In this document: positions 56,362-64,000 of the stretch, in pieces | Layout of the letters: every line of letters begins with the position of its first letter | Position numbering within the stretch: the first letter of the stretch is position 1 | Source of the DNA: Methylorubrum populi | GTDB taxonomy: Bacteria > Pseudomonadota > Alphaproteobacteria > Rhizobiales > Beijerinckiaceae | Length of the DNA: 64,000 nt | Assembly (NCBI RefSeq): GCF_002355515.1 | Contig: NZ_AP014809.1 | Coordinates: forward strand, 712,001-776,000 | Direction of reading: 5' to 3' | Translations under genes and position numbers: made by a program | The notes under the pieces: model-generated | The model's database searches: none | Told to the model about the DNA's origin: nothing | What the model saw: the letters and a program-made list of their open reading frames with translations, nothing else

Positions 56362-57680
56362 GCCGGACTCGCCTGCGCGTTCCGGGGCGCCAGCGAGACG
56401 TCGCGGATCGGCAGATTGAGGAGGCCGGCGAGGAGCGCGAGGCCGATCGAGAGGCTCCAAGCCACGTCGTAGGACCCGGTATGGGCGAAGATGAAGCCCG
56501 CGCCCCAGGCGCCGAAGAAGGCGCCGACCTGATGGCTCATGAAGACGATGCCGAACAGCGTCGAGAGATAGCGCACGCCGAAGATCTGCCCGACGAGACC
56601 GCTCGTCAACGGGACGGTGCCGAGCCAGAGAAAGCCGATGGCGCAGGCAAACAGCGTCGCGGTGAGCGGGGTGAAGGGGCTCACGAGAAACAGCCCCATC
56701 ACGGCGGCGCGGGCGAAGTAGATCCAGGACAGCACGTATTTCTTGCGCAACCGGTCCGCGGCGACGCCGAAGGCGTAGGAGCCGAGAATGTTGAACAGCC
56801 CGATCAAGGCCAGCGCGCGGGCGCCGATGCCTGCGTCGAGGCCGGCATCGGTCAGGACGGCCGGCAGGTGGGTCGAGACGAAGGCGATGTGGAAGCCGCA
56901 GACGAAGAAGCCGGCATTGAGCAGCCAGTAGCCGCGATGGGCCGCCGCCAGCCGCAGGGCGGCACCGAACGGGATCTCGTCGGGCGTCGCGGCCGGCCGC
57001 ACCGCCCCGAAGGCGACCTTTCGGGCGATGCCGAGGGCGAGTGGCACCATCAGCGCGGCGAGCCCCGCGGCGGCGAGGAGCGCCCCGCGCCAGCCGAGTT
57101 CGTCCACCGCGATCTGGGTGGCCGGAACCAGCAGGAACTGACCGACCGAGCCGCCCGCGGTGACGATGCCCGCGGCCGCGCCCCGCCGCCCCGGCGGCAT
57201 CAGCGGCACGACCGCGCCGAGCACGACGACGAAGGTGACGCCGGTCATGGCGAGCCCGACCAGGAAACCGAGCGTGACGGTGAGGCCGAGCGCCGAGGCC
57301 ACGGAGGCCGCCAGCGCGAGGCCGACGGCATAAAGGAGGCCGCCGCCGCCGGCGACGCGCCCGGGGCCGTAGCGGTCCACCAGTGCCCCGACGAAGGGCT
57401 GAGCGAGGCCGAAAATCAGATTCTGCACGGCCATGGCGAAGCCGAAGCTCTCGCGCCCGACGCCGAGATCCAGCTCGACCGGTCGCATGAACAGACCGAA
57501 GCCCTGGCGGATGCCCATGGCGATCGTCACGATCACCGCACCGCAGGCGAGCGCGACCCAGGCAGGGGATTGTCGATGAAGCGGGGAGCGGATCAAGGTC
57601 GCGTGTCCAGGAAAGCCGGCCGGGATCATATTCCGGATCGCGGGCTCGGAAGAACCGGCCCGTGCCGCATGGCGGATCAC
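56358..57680 (-). CDS. MFS transporter
   Basis: A 440-residue, 12-helix major facilitator. VTIAMGIRQGFGLFMRPVEL at helix 1, AQPFVGALVDRYGPGRV (loop 2-3 motif), GGSVGQFLLVPATQIAVDEL, then RLRKKYVLSWIYFA between helices 8 and 9. The sequence resembles OFA/monocarboxylate-type carriers; substrate unknown. The start is GTG 57680 or, more likely, Met 18 at 57629, since the first 40 residues are not conserved. A 41-residue membrane protein overlaps its stop. Confidence 0.9.
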   Translation of the reverse strand: MIRHAARAGSSEPAIRNMIPAGFPGHATLIRSPLHRQSPAWVALACGAVIVTIAMGIRQGFGLFMRPVELDLGVGRESFGFAMAVQNLIFGLAQPFVGALVDRYGPGRVAGGGGLLYAVGLALAASVASALGLTVTLGFLVGLAMTGVTFVVVLGAVVPLMPPGRRGAAAGIVTAGGSVGQFLLVPATQIAVDELGWRGALLAAAGLAALMVPLALGIARKVAFGAVRPAATPDEIPFGAALRLAAAHRGYWLLNAGFFVCGFHIAFVSTHLPAVLTDAGLDAGIGARALALIGLFNILGSYAFGVAADRLRKKYVLSWIYFARAAVMGLFLVSPFTPLTATLFACAIGFLWLGTVPLTSGLVGQIFGVRYLSTLFGIVFMSHQVGAFFGAWGAGFIFAHTGSYDVAWSLSIGLALLAGLLNLPIRDVSLAPRNAQASPA

Positions 57681-57828
57681 GCGATGGACGCGGTGCCCGA
57701 GCGTGTCGCCGGGGCCACCCCTCGGCCCCGTTCGCCATCCTCCACTTCCGCACGCGTAGCCTTGCCGGTCCCCGCTCCGCTAAGGTCCGCCCGATGGATG
57801 ATTTCCGGCGGGCGGCGAACGGTTCGGG

Positions 57829-60309
57829 ATGACGGCGCAGGGACCGGACAGGCCGGACGAGGACGGAACCGAGACGAGGGCGGCGGCGCGCGAAGCGGCG
57901 CGGGCGGCCGGCCTGCTCGCGCGCCAGCTCGGCCGGCTCGCCGGAAGTGCCGGACGCAGCGCCTGGCGCAGCGGGACCGCAGCGGCCAGGGGCGTGGCGA
58001 AAGGGTCCGCGCCGGTCTTGTCACGGGCCGCGGACCGCCTCCGCCCGTCCGGGCCACACGCCGCGCCGGCAGCCCCCGCTGCGGACCCGGCGCCGGTCGA
58101 CGGATCAGGCGGGCGAGGTCGACGCGTCGGCCCCCTCCCCGGCCGCTCGTCGCGCCGCCGGCGCACCTGGCTCATCGCGGGGGCCGCTCTCGTCGGCCTG
58201 CCGCTGGTGATCCTGGCCGGATATGTCTTCGCCGCCTTCGCCACGCTGCCTCCGCTCGGCGGCGTGGCGCCGGAGGCCGCCCAGCGCGCCCTCGTGGTCG
58301 AGGCCGAGGACGGCCGCTCCTTCGCCACCCGGGGCGCGTTCCAGGGCGAGAAGCTGACCGAGAAGACGCTGCCGCCCCGGCTCGCCCAGGCGATCGTCGC
58401 GATCGAGGACCGGCGCTTCTCCAGCCATTGGGGGATCGACCTGCGCGGCCTGATCCGCGCCGCGTGGCGCAACGCGACCGGCGGCGGCGTGCGCGAGGGC
58501 GGCTCGACCCTCACCCAGCAATATGCCCGCCTCACCTCGCTCACACAGGAGAAGACGCTCAGGCGCAAGATCCAGGAGGCGTTCCTGGCGCTGCGTCTGG
58601 AGAGCACGCTGACGAAGCCCGAGATCCTCACCGGCTATCTCAACACCGCCTATTTCGGCGCCGGCGCCTACGGGGCCGATGCGGCGTCGCGGCGCTATTT
58701 CGGGCATGGGGCCGCCGGCCTGACCCTGCCGGAGGCGGCGATGCTGGCCGGCCTCGTGCGCGCGCCCTCGCAACTCGCCCCGACCCGCAATTTCGGCGGC
58801 GCCAAGGAGCGGGCCGATCTCGTGCTCCAGGCCATGGTCGAGACCGGCGCGATCAGCCAGACCGAGGCCGACAAGGCGCGGGCGGAGAAGCTGACGCTCC
58901 ACACCCCGCCCGAGACGCCGCCGGGCACCAACTACTTCCTCGACGCGCTCCAGGGCGAGGTGAAGCGGCTGACCGAGGCGGCCGGCGACGTCACCGTGCG
59001 CTCGACGCTCAACCTCGAACTCCAAAGCCTCGCCGAGGGCGTGCTCGCCCGCCGCCTCGACGCGGAGGGCGGAAAGAAGAAGGTCGGCCAGGGGGCGCTG
59101 GTGGCGCTGGCCCCGGACGGGGCGATCCTCGCCATGGTCGGCGGGCGCGACTACGAGGACAGCCAGTTCAACCGGGCGACCCAGGCGAAACGCCAGGCCG
59201 GCTCACTGTTCAAGCTCTTCGTCTATCTCGCGGCCTACGGACGGGGCTACTTCCCCGACAGCGTGCTCGTCGACCGCCCGACCCAGATCGGCGAGTGGGA
59301 GCCGCAGAACTCCAACAACCGCTTCCGCGGCGCGCTGCCGCTGCGCTCGGCCTTCGCACTCTCGGTCAACACCATCGCCGCCCAGCTCGGCGAGGAGGTC
59401 GGGATCGCCGCCATCGCCGCCGAGGCGCGGCGTCTCGGCGTGCAATCGGACCTGCCGGAGGTGCCGAGCCTCGCCCTCGGCACGGCGGACGTGACGCTTC
59501 TCGAGATGACCCGCGCCTATGCCGGGGTGCTCGGCTCGGGCGTCCCGGTGGAGCCCTATCTCGTCCGAACGGTCCGTGGAAACACGCCGCAACCGCTCTT
59601 TCAGCGCCCGGCGCCGAAGCCCGGCGCGGCCATGGATGCGCAGGTCCAGTCGATGATGCTCGACTCGCTCCAGGCGGTGGTCGAATCCGGCACCGGAAAG
59701 GCGGCGCGGATCAACGGCCTCGCCGTCGGCGGCAAGACCGGCACCAGTCAAGACTACCGCGACGCGTGGTTCGTCGGGCTGACGCCGGACATGATCGTCG
59801 GCGTGTGGGTCGGCAACGACGACAACGCGCCGATGAACAAGGTGACCGGCGGCGACATCCCGGCCCGCGTCTTCCACGACTTCGTGGAGCGGGCGCAGAA
59901 GGTGCTGAAGGGCCGCAAACGCCCCGCCCCCTCCGCCGCGCGGGCGGAGCCGGTCCCGGCCAACGCCGTGGCTCCCGCGCCGACGCCCGCCGCCGGCGAG
60001 GTGCGCGGCGTGCCCGAAGTGGTCGATACCGGCACGCTGGCGATCCGCGGGCGTACCGTGCATCTGCTCGGCGTCGTCGGCGAGGGCGGCGCGCTCGCCC
60101 GCCAGCTCGCGCGCTACCTGCGCCGCCGCGAGGTCGTCTGCTCCGGCGACCCGGCCTCCGCCCGCTGCCGCCTGGACGGCGACGATCTCGCCGCCCTGAT
60201 CGTCACCGCCGGCGGCGCGCGGGTGAGCGAGGATGCGCCGTCCGACCTAATCGAGGCCGAGGATCAGGCCCGGGCCGAGCGCGCGGGCCTTTGGCAGCGG
60301 GAGCGGTGA
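57829..60309 (+). CDS. Penicillin-binding protein 1A with C-terminal SNase-like domain
   Basis: A bifunctional glycosyltransferase/transpeptidase of 826 residues. Long basic cytoplasmic tail (1-110), TM about 113-137, GT51 domain with E193 in AIVAIEDRRFSSHWGIDLRG, transpeptidase with SLFK (S459, K462), SVN (512-514) and KTGTS (636-640). After a Pro/Ala linker (700-728), residues 732-823 look like a staphylococcal-nuclease fold: DTGTLAIRGRTVHLLGVVGE, CRLDGDDLAALIVTAGGARV and ending DLIEAEDQARAERAGLW. The usual catalytic Arg/Glu of SNase appear lost, so it is probably a binding module in the periplasm. Confidence 0.9.
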   Translation: MTAQGPDRPDEDGTETRAAAREAARAAGLLARQLGRLAGSAGRSAWRSGTAAARGVAKGSAPVLSRAADRLRPSGPHAAPAAPAADPAPVDGSGGRGRRVGPLPGRSSRRRRTWLIAGAALVGLPLVILAGYVFAAFATLPPLGGVAPEAAQRALVVEAEDGRSFATRGAFQGEKLTEKTLPPRLAQAIVAIEDRRFSSHWGIDLRGLIRAAWRNATGGGVREGGSTLTQQYARLTSLTQEKTLRRKIQEAFLALRLESTLTKPEILTGYLNTAYFGAGAYGADAASRRYFGHGAAGLTLPEAAMLAGLVRAPSQLAPTRNFGGAKERADLVLQAMVETGAISQTEADKARAEKLTLHTPPETPPGTNYFLDALQGEVKRLTEAAGDVTVRSTLNLELQSLAEGVLARRLDAEGGKKKVGQGALVALAPDGAILAMVGGRDYEDSQFNRATQAKRQAGSLFKLFVYLAAYGRGYFPDSVLVDRPTQIGEWEPQNSNNRFRGALPLRSAFALSVNTIAAQLGEEVGIAAIAAEARRLGVQSDLPEVPSLALGTADVTLLEMTRAYAGVLGSGVPVEPYLVRTVRGNTPQPLFQRPAPKPGAAMDAQVQSMMLDSLQAVVESGTGKAARINGLAVGGKTGTSQDYRDAWFVGLTPDMIVGVWVGNDDNAPMNKVTGGDIPARVFHDFVERAQKVLKGRKRPAPSAARAEPVPANAVAPAPTPAAGEVRGVPEVVDTGTLAIRGRTVHLLGVVGEGGALARQLARYLRRREVVCSGDPASARCRLDGDDLAALIVTAGGARVSEDAPSDLIEAEDQARAERAGLWQRER

Positions 60310-60353
60310 GACGGCGCGTCGGGGAGGTGCCGCGCGGCGATCGACGGCCGCGC

Positions 60354-61226
60354 TCACGGCTCAGGCACGGCTCGAAGCTCCGCCGTGCTGGCCAGGATCG
60401 TCTCCTTCAATGCCGTCGCGATCGGATGCTGGTGGCCTGAGCCGAGCACCACGAACTCGACCTCGCCGATCGGCGGCAGCCCGGCCGATTTCGGGATCGG
60501 TGCCAGCCCCGGCGGCATGACCCTGGCCGAGTGCGGCGCGAAGCCCAGACCTGCTTCGACGGCGGCGCGCAGCCCCATCAGGCTGCCGCTGGTGCAGGCG
60601 ATTCGCCAGGAGCGCCCCGCCGCTTCGAGCGCATCGAGCGCGAGCGCCCGCGTCATCGAGGGCGGCGGATAGAGGATCAGCGGCACCGGCAGCACCGGAT
60701 CGGGGACAGAACCGGGGCGCCCTGCCCAGATCAGCTCCTCCGCCCACACCAGTTCGCCGCGGGGATCGCCGCGGCGGCGCTTGCAGAAGATCACGTCCAG
60801 CTCGCCCGCATCGTAGCCCTGGTAGAGCGTCCGGCTGAGCCCGACCGTCAGCTGTATGTCCACGGAAGGGTGGCGGTCGGCGAAACGGGCGAGGACCTGG
60901 GCCAGGGCAGACAGGGTGTAGTCCTCGGAGACGCCGAGGCGGATGCGACCGCGCAGGCCGCTCGGCGAGAAGAAGGCGCGAAGCCGGTCGTGCGCCTCCA
61001 GCAGGTCGCGGGCGAAGCCGATCATGGCTTGGCCGTCCGGCGTCGCGGCGACCCGGTGCGTGTCCCGCATGAGGAGGGGGCGGTCCAGCGCCTGTTCGAG
61101 CCGCGCGATATGCCCGCTGACCGTGGATTGCCGCACGCCCAGCACCTGCGCGGCGGCGGTGAAGCTGCCGTTGTCGAGGACGGCCAGGAAGGAGCGGATC
61201 TGATCGAGGTTCAGGTTGCTCATCAT
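60354..61226 (-). CDS. LysR family transcriptional regulator
   Basis: A 290-residue LTTR. HTH LDQIRSFLAVLDNGSFTAAA and QSTVSGHIARLEQALDRPLL in the first 65 residues, then the periplasmic-binding-like effector domain (about 90-285). Start is either 61226 or Met 2 (61223). Divergent from the small membrane protein and DUF1275 genes; an inverted repeat at 61238-61255 just upstream is a likely binding site. Confidence 0.92.
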   Translation of the reverse strand: MMSNLNLDQIRSFLAVLDNGSFTAAAQVLGVRQSTVSGHIARLEQALDRPLLMRDTHRVAATPDGQAMIGFARDLLEAHDRLRAFFSPSGLRGRIRLGVSEDYTLSALAQVLARFADRHPSVDIQLTVGLSRTLYQGYDAGELDVIFCKRRRGDPRGELVWAEELIWAGRPGSVPDPVLPVPLILYPPPSMTRALALDALEAAGRSWRIACTSGSLMGLRAAVEAGLGFAPHSARVMPPGLAPIPKSAGLPPIGEVEFVVLGSGHQHPIATALKETILASTAELRAVPEP

Positions 61227-61237
61227 GGTTCGTGATA

Positions 61238-61255
61238 GCCGATATCCCTATCGGC
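61238..61255. promoter_or_regulatory. Candidate LysR operator
   Basis: GCCGATA (61238-61244), four bases TCCC, TATCGGC (61249-61255). The 7-bp perfect dyad lies 12 bases from the lysR start and 66 bases before the divergent gene, the usual position for LTTR autoregulation. Confidence 0.45.
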
Positions 61256-61320
61256 CTGGAGCCCGGCGGGCGTAGGATCGAGGCCGAACCCAACCTTCCG
61301 CCCAGCGCGAAGCCTCGCCG

Positions 61321-61539
61321 ATGACCGCACCCGTCGCCATCACCATGATCTTCCTCGGCGGCTTCGTCGCCATCCCGGCCTTCGGCCGGTGGGCGCATCA
61401 GGTGACGGAGGCGCTCGCCTTCGTTCTGGCGACCGTCCTCGTCGTCACCATCATCCTGTTTCTCTGCAATCGTTGGCCTGAATATTACGCCAACCCGCGC
61501 AACCCGGTGGCCATCACCGATCCGCCTCTCGACGATTAG
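61321..61539 (+). CDS. Small two-helix membrane protein, hypothetical
   Basis: A 72-residue protein with two hydrophobic segments (ITMIFLGGFVAIPAFG and ALAFVLATVLVVTIILFLCN) and the short soluble tail RWPEYYANPRNP. Divergent from the LysR gene, so possibly regulated by it. Not recognised. Confidence 0.6.
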   Translation: MTAPVAITMIFLGGFVAIPAFGRWAHQVTEALAFVLATVLVVTIILFLCNRWPEYYANPRNPVAITDPPLDD

Positions 61540-61582
61540 CCCATCGCGCCGCCTTCATCGTTTGCGACTTAGGGAAAATCTC

Positions 61583-62329
61583 GTGAAACTGCAGATTAAG
61601 AGTGGCGGCACGTCCGCCGCAACCGGCCTCGCCTTTGTCGCCGGCTTCGTCGATGCCGCCGCCTTCATCGCGCTGACGGGCCTGTTCACGGCGCACATCA
61701 CGGGTAACTTCGTTCTCATCGGTGCCGAGTTGGTCGCGAGTTCGAGCGGCGTCTTGGCGAAACTCCTGGCGCTGCCGGTCTTCGTGGGTGCGGTGGCGGG
61801 GGCGCGCATCCTCGCTTTGCTCCTGGAACGGCGGGACGGCGATCCGCTGCCCTGGCTGCTTGCCGTCGAGGCAGGCCTCCTCGCGGGCTTCGCTCTGTGC
61901 GGGACGCTGTGGTCGCCGCTGGTCGCGCCCGACGGCGCCCCGGCCCTGATCGTCGGCATGCTCGCCGTCGCGGCCATGGGCGTGCAGAACGCGATCGGCC
62001 GTCTCTCGCTCGGCCATCTCGCTCCAACCACGGTGATGACCGTGAGCGTGAGCCAAGCCGTCATCGACGCGACCGATCTCGCCCTGAGAACCTCCGGAAA
62101 TCCGGCTCAGACCCGCGCGCGGTTTCTGCGCGTGCTGCCGGCCATCGCCGCCTTCGCCGCGGGCGCCCTCTGCGGCGCGTTCGGGATCGCCTATCTGGCC
62201 TTCGGCAGCGTCGCGCTGCCGATCGTGATTCTCGTCGGCCTGGTCGTCCTCGCGACGGCGCCCACGGCAACCCGCAAGGACGGATTGCCGGAAGCGGCGC
62301 GCGGCCTCGTCTCCGCGCCCGAGCGATAG
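61583..62329 (+). CDS. DUF1275 (YoaK) family membrane protein
   Basis: A 248-residue protein with about six transmembrane helices. TGLAFVAGFVDAAAFIALTG and LFTAHITGNFVLIGAEL contain the GFVDA and TGN motifs of DUF1275; later AAMGVQNAIGRLSLGH and LAPTTVMTVSVSQAVIDAT. GTG 61583 chosen since AGGGA sits 7 bases upstream; TTG 61562 is the alternative. Function unknown. Confidence 0.85.
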   Translation: MKLQIKSGGTSAATGLAFVAGFVDAAAFIALTGLFTAHITGNFVLIGAELVASSSGVLAKLLALPVFVGAVAGARILALLLERRDGDPLPWLLAVEAGLLAGFALCGTLWSPLVAPDGAPALIVGMLAVAAMGVQNAIGRLSLGHLAPTTVMTVSVSQAVIDATDLALRTSGNPAQTRARFLRVLPAIAAFAAGALCGAFGIAYLAFGSVALPIVILVGLVVLATAPTATRKDGLPEAARGLVSAPER

Positions 62330-62377
62330 GGCAAGTCGCTCTGCCCCCCGCCCGCTGCGGCACGCTCTCGGATCGGC

Positions 62378-63865
62378 CTATCGGAACGGCGGCTCGTCGA
62401 AGCTCCTGAGCTTCCTCGAATGCAGGCCCGCCCGGTCGGCACGCAGCGCGTCGAGGGTGGCGAGCCCGATCTGGAGGTGCTCGGCCACCGCCCGCTCGTA
62501 GAAGGCATTGGCCGCACCCGGCAGCTTGATCTCGCCGTGCAGCGGCTTGTCGGAGACGCAGAGCAGGGTGCCGTAGGGAACCCGCAGGCGAAAACCCTGC
62601 GCGGCGATGGTGCCGCTCTCCATGTCCACCGCGATCGCCCGCGAGAGGTTGATCTGGCGCCGCTCCTGGCTGAAGCGGAGCTCCCAGTTGCGGTCGTCGT
62701 AGGTCACGACGGTGCCGGTGCGCAGGCGGCGCTTCAGTGCGTCGGCCCGCTCGCCGGTGACGGCGGCGGCGGCCGATTGCAGGGCGATCTGCACCTCGGC
62801 GAGCGCCGGCACCGGGATTTCCGGCGGCACGAGATCATCGAGGATGCGGTCGCGCCGCAGATATCCGTGGGCGAGCACGTAGTCGCCGATGGTCTGCGAC
62901 TGGCGCAGGCCGCCGCAATGCCCGACCATCAGCCAGCAATGCGGGCGCAGAACCGCGAGGTGGTCGGTGATCGTCTTGGCGTTGGAAGGGCCGACGCCGA
63001 TATTGACCAGCGTCGTGCCCTGGGGCGCGCCGTCCGGCCCGCGCCCGACGAGGTGGTAGGCCGGCATCTGAAACTTGTGCCAGGGCGAGGCGGCGATCAG
63101 CGCCGCCGGATCGGCCGAGGCCGCCTCGGCCTGCGCGACCACGATCCCGCCGGGCAGCACCAGCCGCTCGCCCTCTCCCGCCGCGAGACGCTCCAGCCCG
63201 TAGCGGACGAAGCCGTCGACGTAGCGGTGGTAGTTGGTGAGCAGGATCCAGGGCTGGATCTCGCGCCAGTCCGAACCCGTGTAGTGGACGAGCCGGCGCA
63301 GCGAATAGTCGGTGCGCACTCCGTCGAACAGGGCGAGCGGGCGCGGATCGCCCGGGTTCTCCAGCCACAGCCCGTCGGCCACCTCGTCGCCGACGACGGA
63401 GAGCAGCGGCACCGGAAACAGGCTGGCAAGGTCGCTGGCGCTGACGCCGCTGCCGCCGAGATCGGTGCCGGGCTCGACGATGTAGGGGTAGGGGATTTCC
63501 TGGCCCGAGAGACCGACCTCGATGCCGGCGCCGTAATCGCGCACCAGCGGCCGCAACTGCTCCAGCAGGTAGGGCCGGAAGTAGCCGGGCTGCGTCACCG
63601 TCGTGGCGTAGAGCCCCGGCGCCTGGAACTTGGCGGTGGCGCGGTTGAGCCGCGGCAGCGGCCCCGTGGGCTGGTAGGTCAGGCGCAGTTCGGGATAGCG
63701 GAACTGGAGCCGCTCGGTCGCGTCGGGCGGGATCCGGTGTTCGAGGTAGCGGGCCAGCGCCGTCTGGAGCGCCTGGGTCGCGCCGGCGTGCAGCGCTTCC
63801 AGCCGCTCCACGGCCGTCTCCGCGTCGGGAACAGCCTCCATCGGCCGCAACTCTTCGATGACCAT
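62378..63865 (-). CDS. amn: AMP nucleosidase
   Basis: It hydrolyses AMP to adenine and ribose-5-phosphate. The 495-residue protein has the N-terminal regulatory domain (LEHRIPPDATERLQFRYPEL, FRPYLLEQLRPLVRDYG) and the C-terminal phosphorylase-like catalytic domain (LVNIGVGPSNAKTITDHLAV, WLMVGHCGGLRQSQTIGDYV, NLSRAIAVDMESGTIAAQGF, LCVSDKPLHGEIKLPG). Length is usual for Amn. It stands alone, with no purine-salvage neighbour. Confidence 0.94.
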   Translation of the reverse strand: MVIEELRPMEAVPDAETAVERLEALHAGATQALQTALARYLEHRIPPDATERLQFRYPELRLTYQPTGPLPRLNRATAKFQAPGLYATTVTQPGYFRPYLLEQLRPLVRDYGAGIEVGLSGQEIPYPYIVEPGTDLGGSGVSASDLASLFPVPLLSVVGDEVADGLWLENPGDPRPLALFDGVRTDYSLRRLVHYTGSDWREIQPWILLTNYHRYVDGFVRYGLERLAAGEGERLVLPGGIVVAQAEAASADPAALIAASPWHKFQMPAYHLVGRGPDGAPQGTTLVNIGVGPSNAKTITDHLAVLRPHCWLMVGHCGGLRQSQTIGDYVLAHGYLRRDRILDDLVPPEIPVPALAEVQIALQSAAAAVTGERADALKRRLRTGTVVTYDDRNWELRFSQERRQINLSRAIAVDMESGTIAAQGFRLRVPYGTLLCVSDKPLHGEIKLPGAANAFYERAVAEHLQIGLATLDALRADRAGLHSRKLRSFDEPPFR

Positions 63866-63927
63866 ATCGCCTCCCCGTTCACCCCTGGGTGTCTACACTG
63901 ACCGGGACGGCGAGACGAGCAAGCGGC

Positions 63928-64000
63928 ATGCGAGGGATCGGTTTGCCTCCCTTTCCCGCCCGCCTTCTCGGCTGCCTTCTCGCCTGCCTTGCGGCGGCGG
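63928..64000 (+). CDS. Start of a secreted protein (cut by window edge)
   Basis: From ATG 63928 the frame MRGIGLPPFPARLLGCLLAC continues LAAA to the end of the window. The hydrophobic segment with small residues looks like a signal peptide, possibly of a lipoprotein. Divergent from amn. Nothing more can be said. Confidence 0.45.
   Translation, partial: MRGIGLPPFPARLLGCLLACLAAA

Noticed and set aside
56481..60440. 1319-codon open frame on the plus strand across the MFS and PBP1A genes
   Set aside because: It lies antisense to the MFS gene and then out of frame within PBP1A. Composition is Arg/Gly/Ala filler; the PBP1A frame carries all catalytic motifs.

Overview
The window is about 70% GC and gene-dense. 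It looks like a chromosomal segment of a Methylobacterium/Methylorubrum-type alphaproteobacterium (Hyphomicrobiales). The reasons are an FtcR-type flagellar regulator, a flaF-flbT pair, a CtrA-type TTAA-N7-TTAA site, the Methanosarcina-type SerC followed by SerA, and a dispersed GCATCGT-CCCGAAAG repeat. The assignment is inferred from gene content; no search was run. No rRNA, tRNA, CRISPR array, prophage or intact insertion sequence was seen.

Layout. 1-2 kb: the 5' part of a Rieske oxygenase gene, a 22-codon reading frame whose ribosome-binding region is complementary to the 16S rRNA tail, two strong hairpin terminators and a coiled-coil protein. 2-8 kb: ffh, chorismate mutase, rpsP, rimM and trmD, with three other genes between rimM and trmD. 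8-12.6 kb: serine biosynthesis (serC, serA), a DUF1902 protein and mtnA. 12.6-17 kb: DUF3140, MATE and ABC exporters, trmL. 17-22.5 kb: a DUF6894 protein, an AraC regulator beside AT-rich DNA, then a PspA / YqiJ / YqiK (flotillin) membrane-stress cluster whose first gene has a TnpB-like domain in frame upstream. 22.6-28.6 kb: a TonB-dependent siderophore receptor, hemF, a RecD-like helicase and a class I aminotransferase.

29-48.8 kb is a flagellar island. ftcR, with a CtrA-type site upstream, and a divergent flagellin gene with a hairpin-rich leader come first. A PilZ protein follows, then a long plus-strand run: DUF1217, flgF, fliI, flgE, flgK, flgL, flaF, flbT, flgD, fliQ, flhA, fliR, and small FliJ-, FlgJ-, FlgN- and FliL-like genes. 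A chemoreceptor gene sits on the opposite strand between fliQ and flhA. FlaF and FlbT probably control flagellin output through the structured leader.

48.9-64 kb is mixed housekeeping and envelope genes: a DapA-family enzyme, DUF2336, DUF1491, a peptidoglycan-binding protein, a DivJ/PdhS-like histidine kinase, cydB with a tiny DUF2474-like subunit but no cydA, an MFS transporter with a 41-residue partner, a penicillin-binding protein 1A carrying an SNase-like tail, a LysR regulator, a DUF1275 protein, AMP nucleosidase, and the start of a secreted protein at the window edge.
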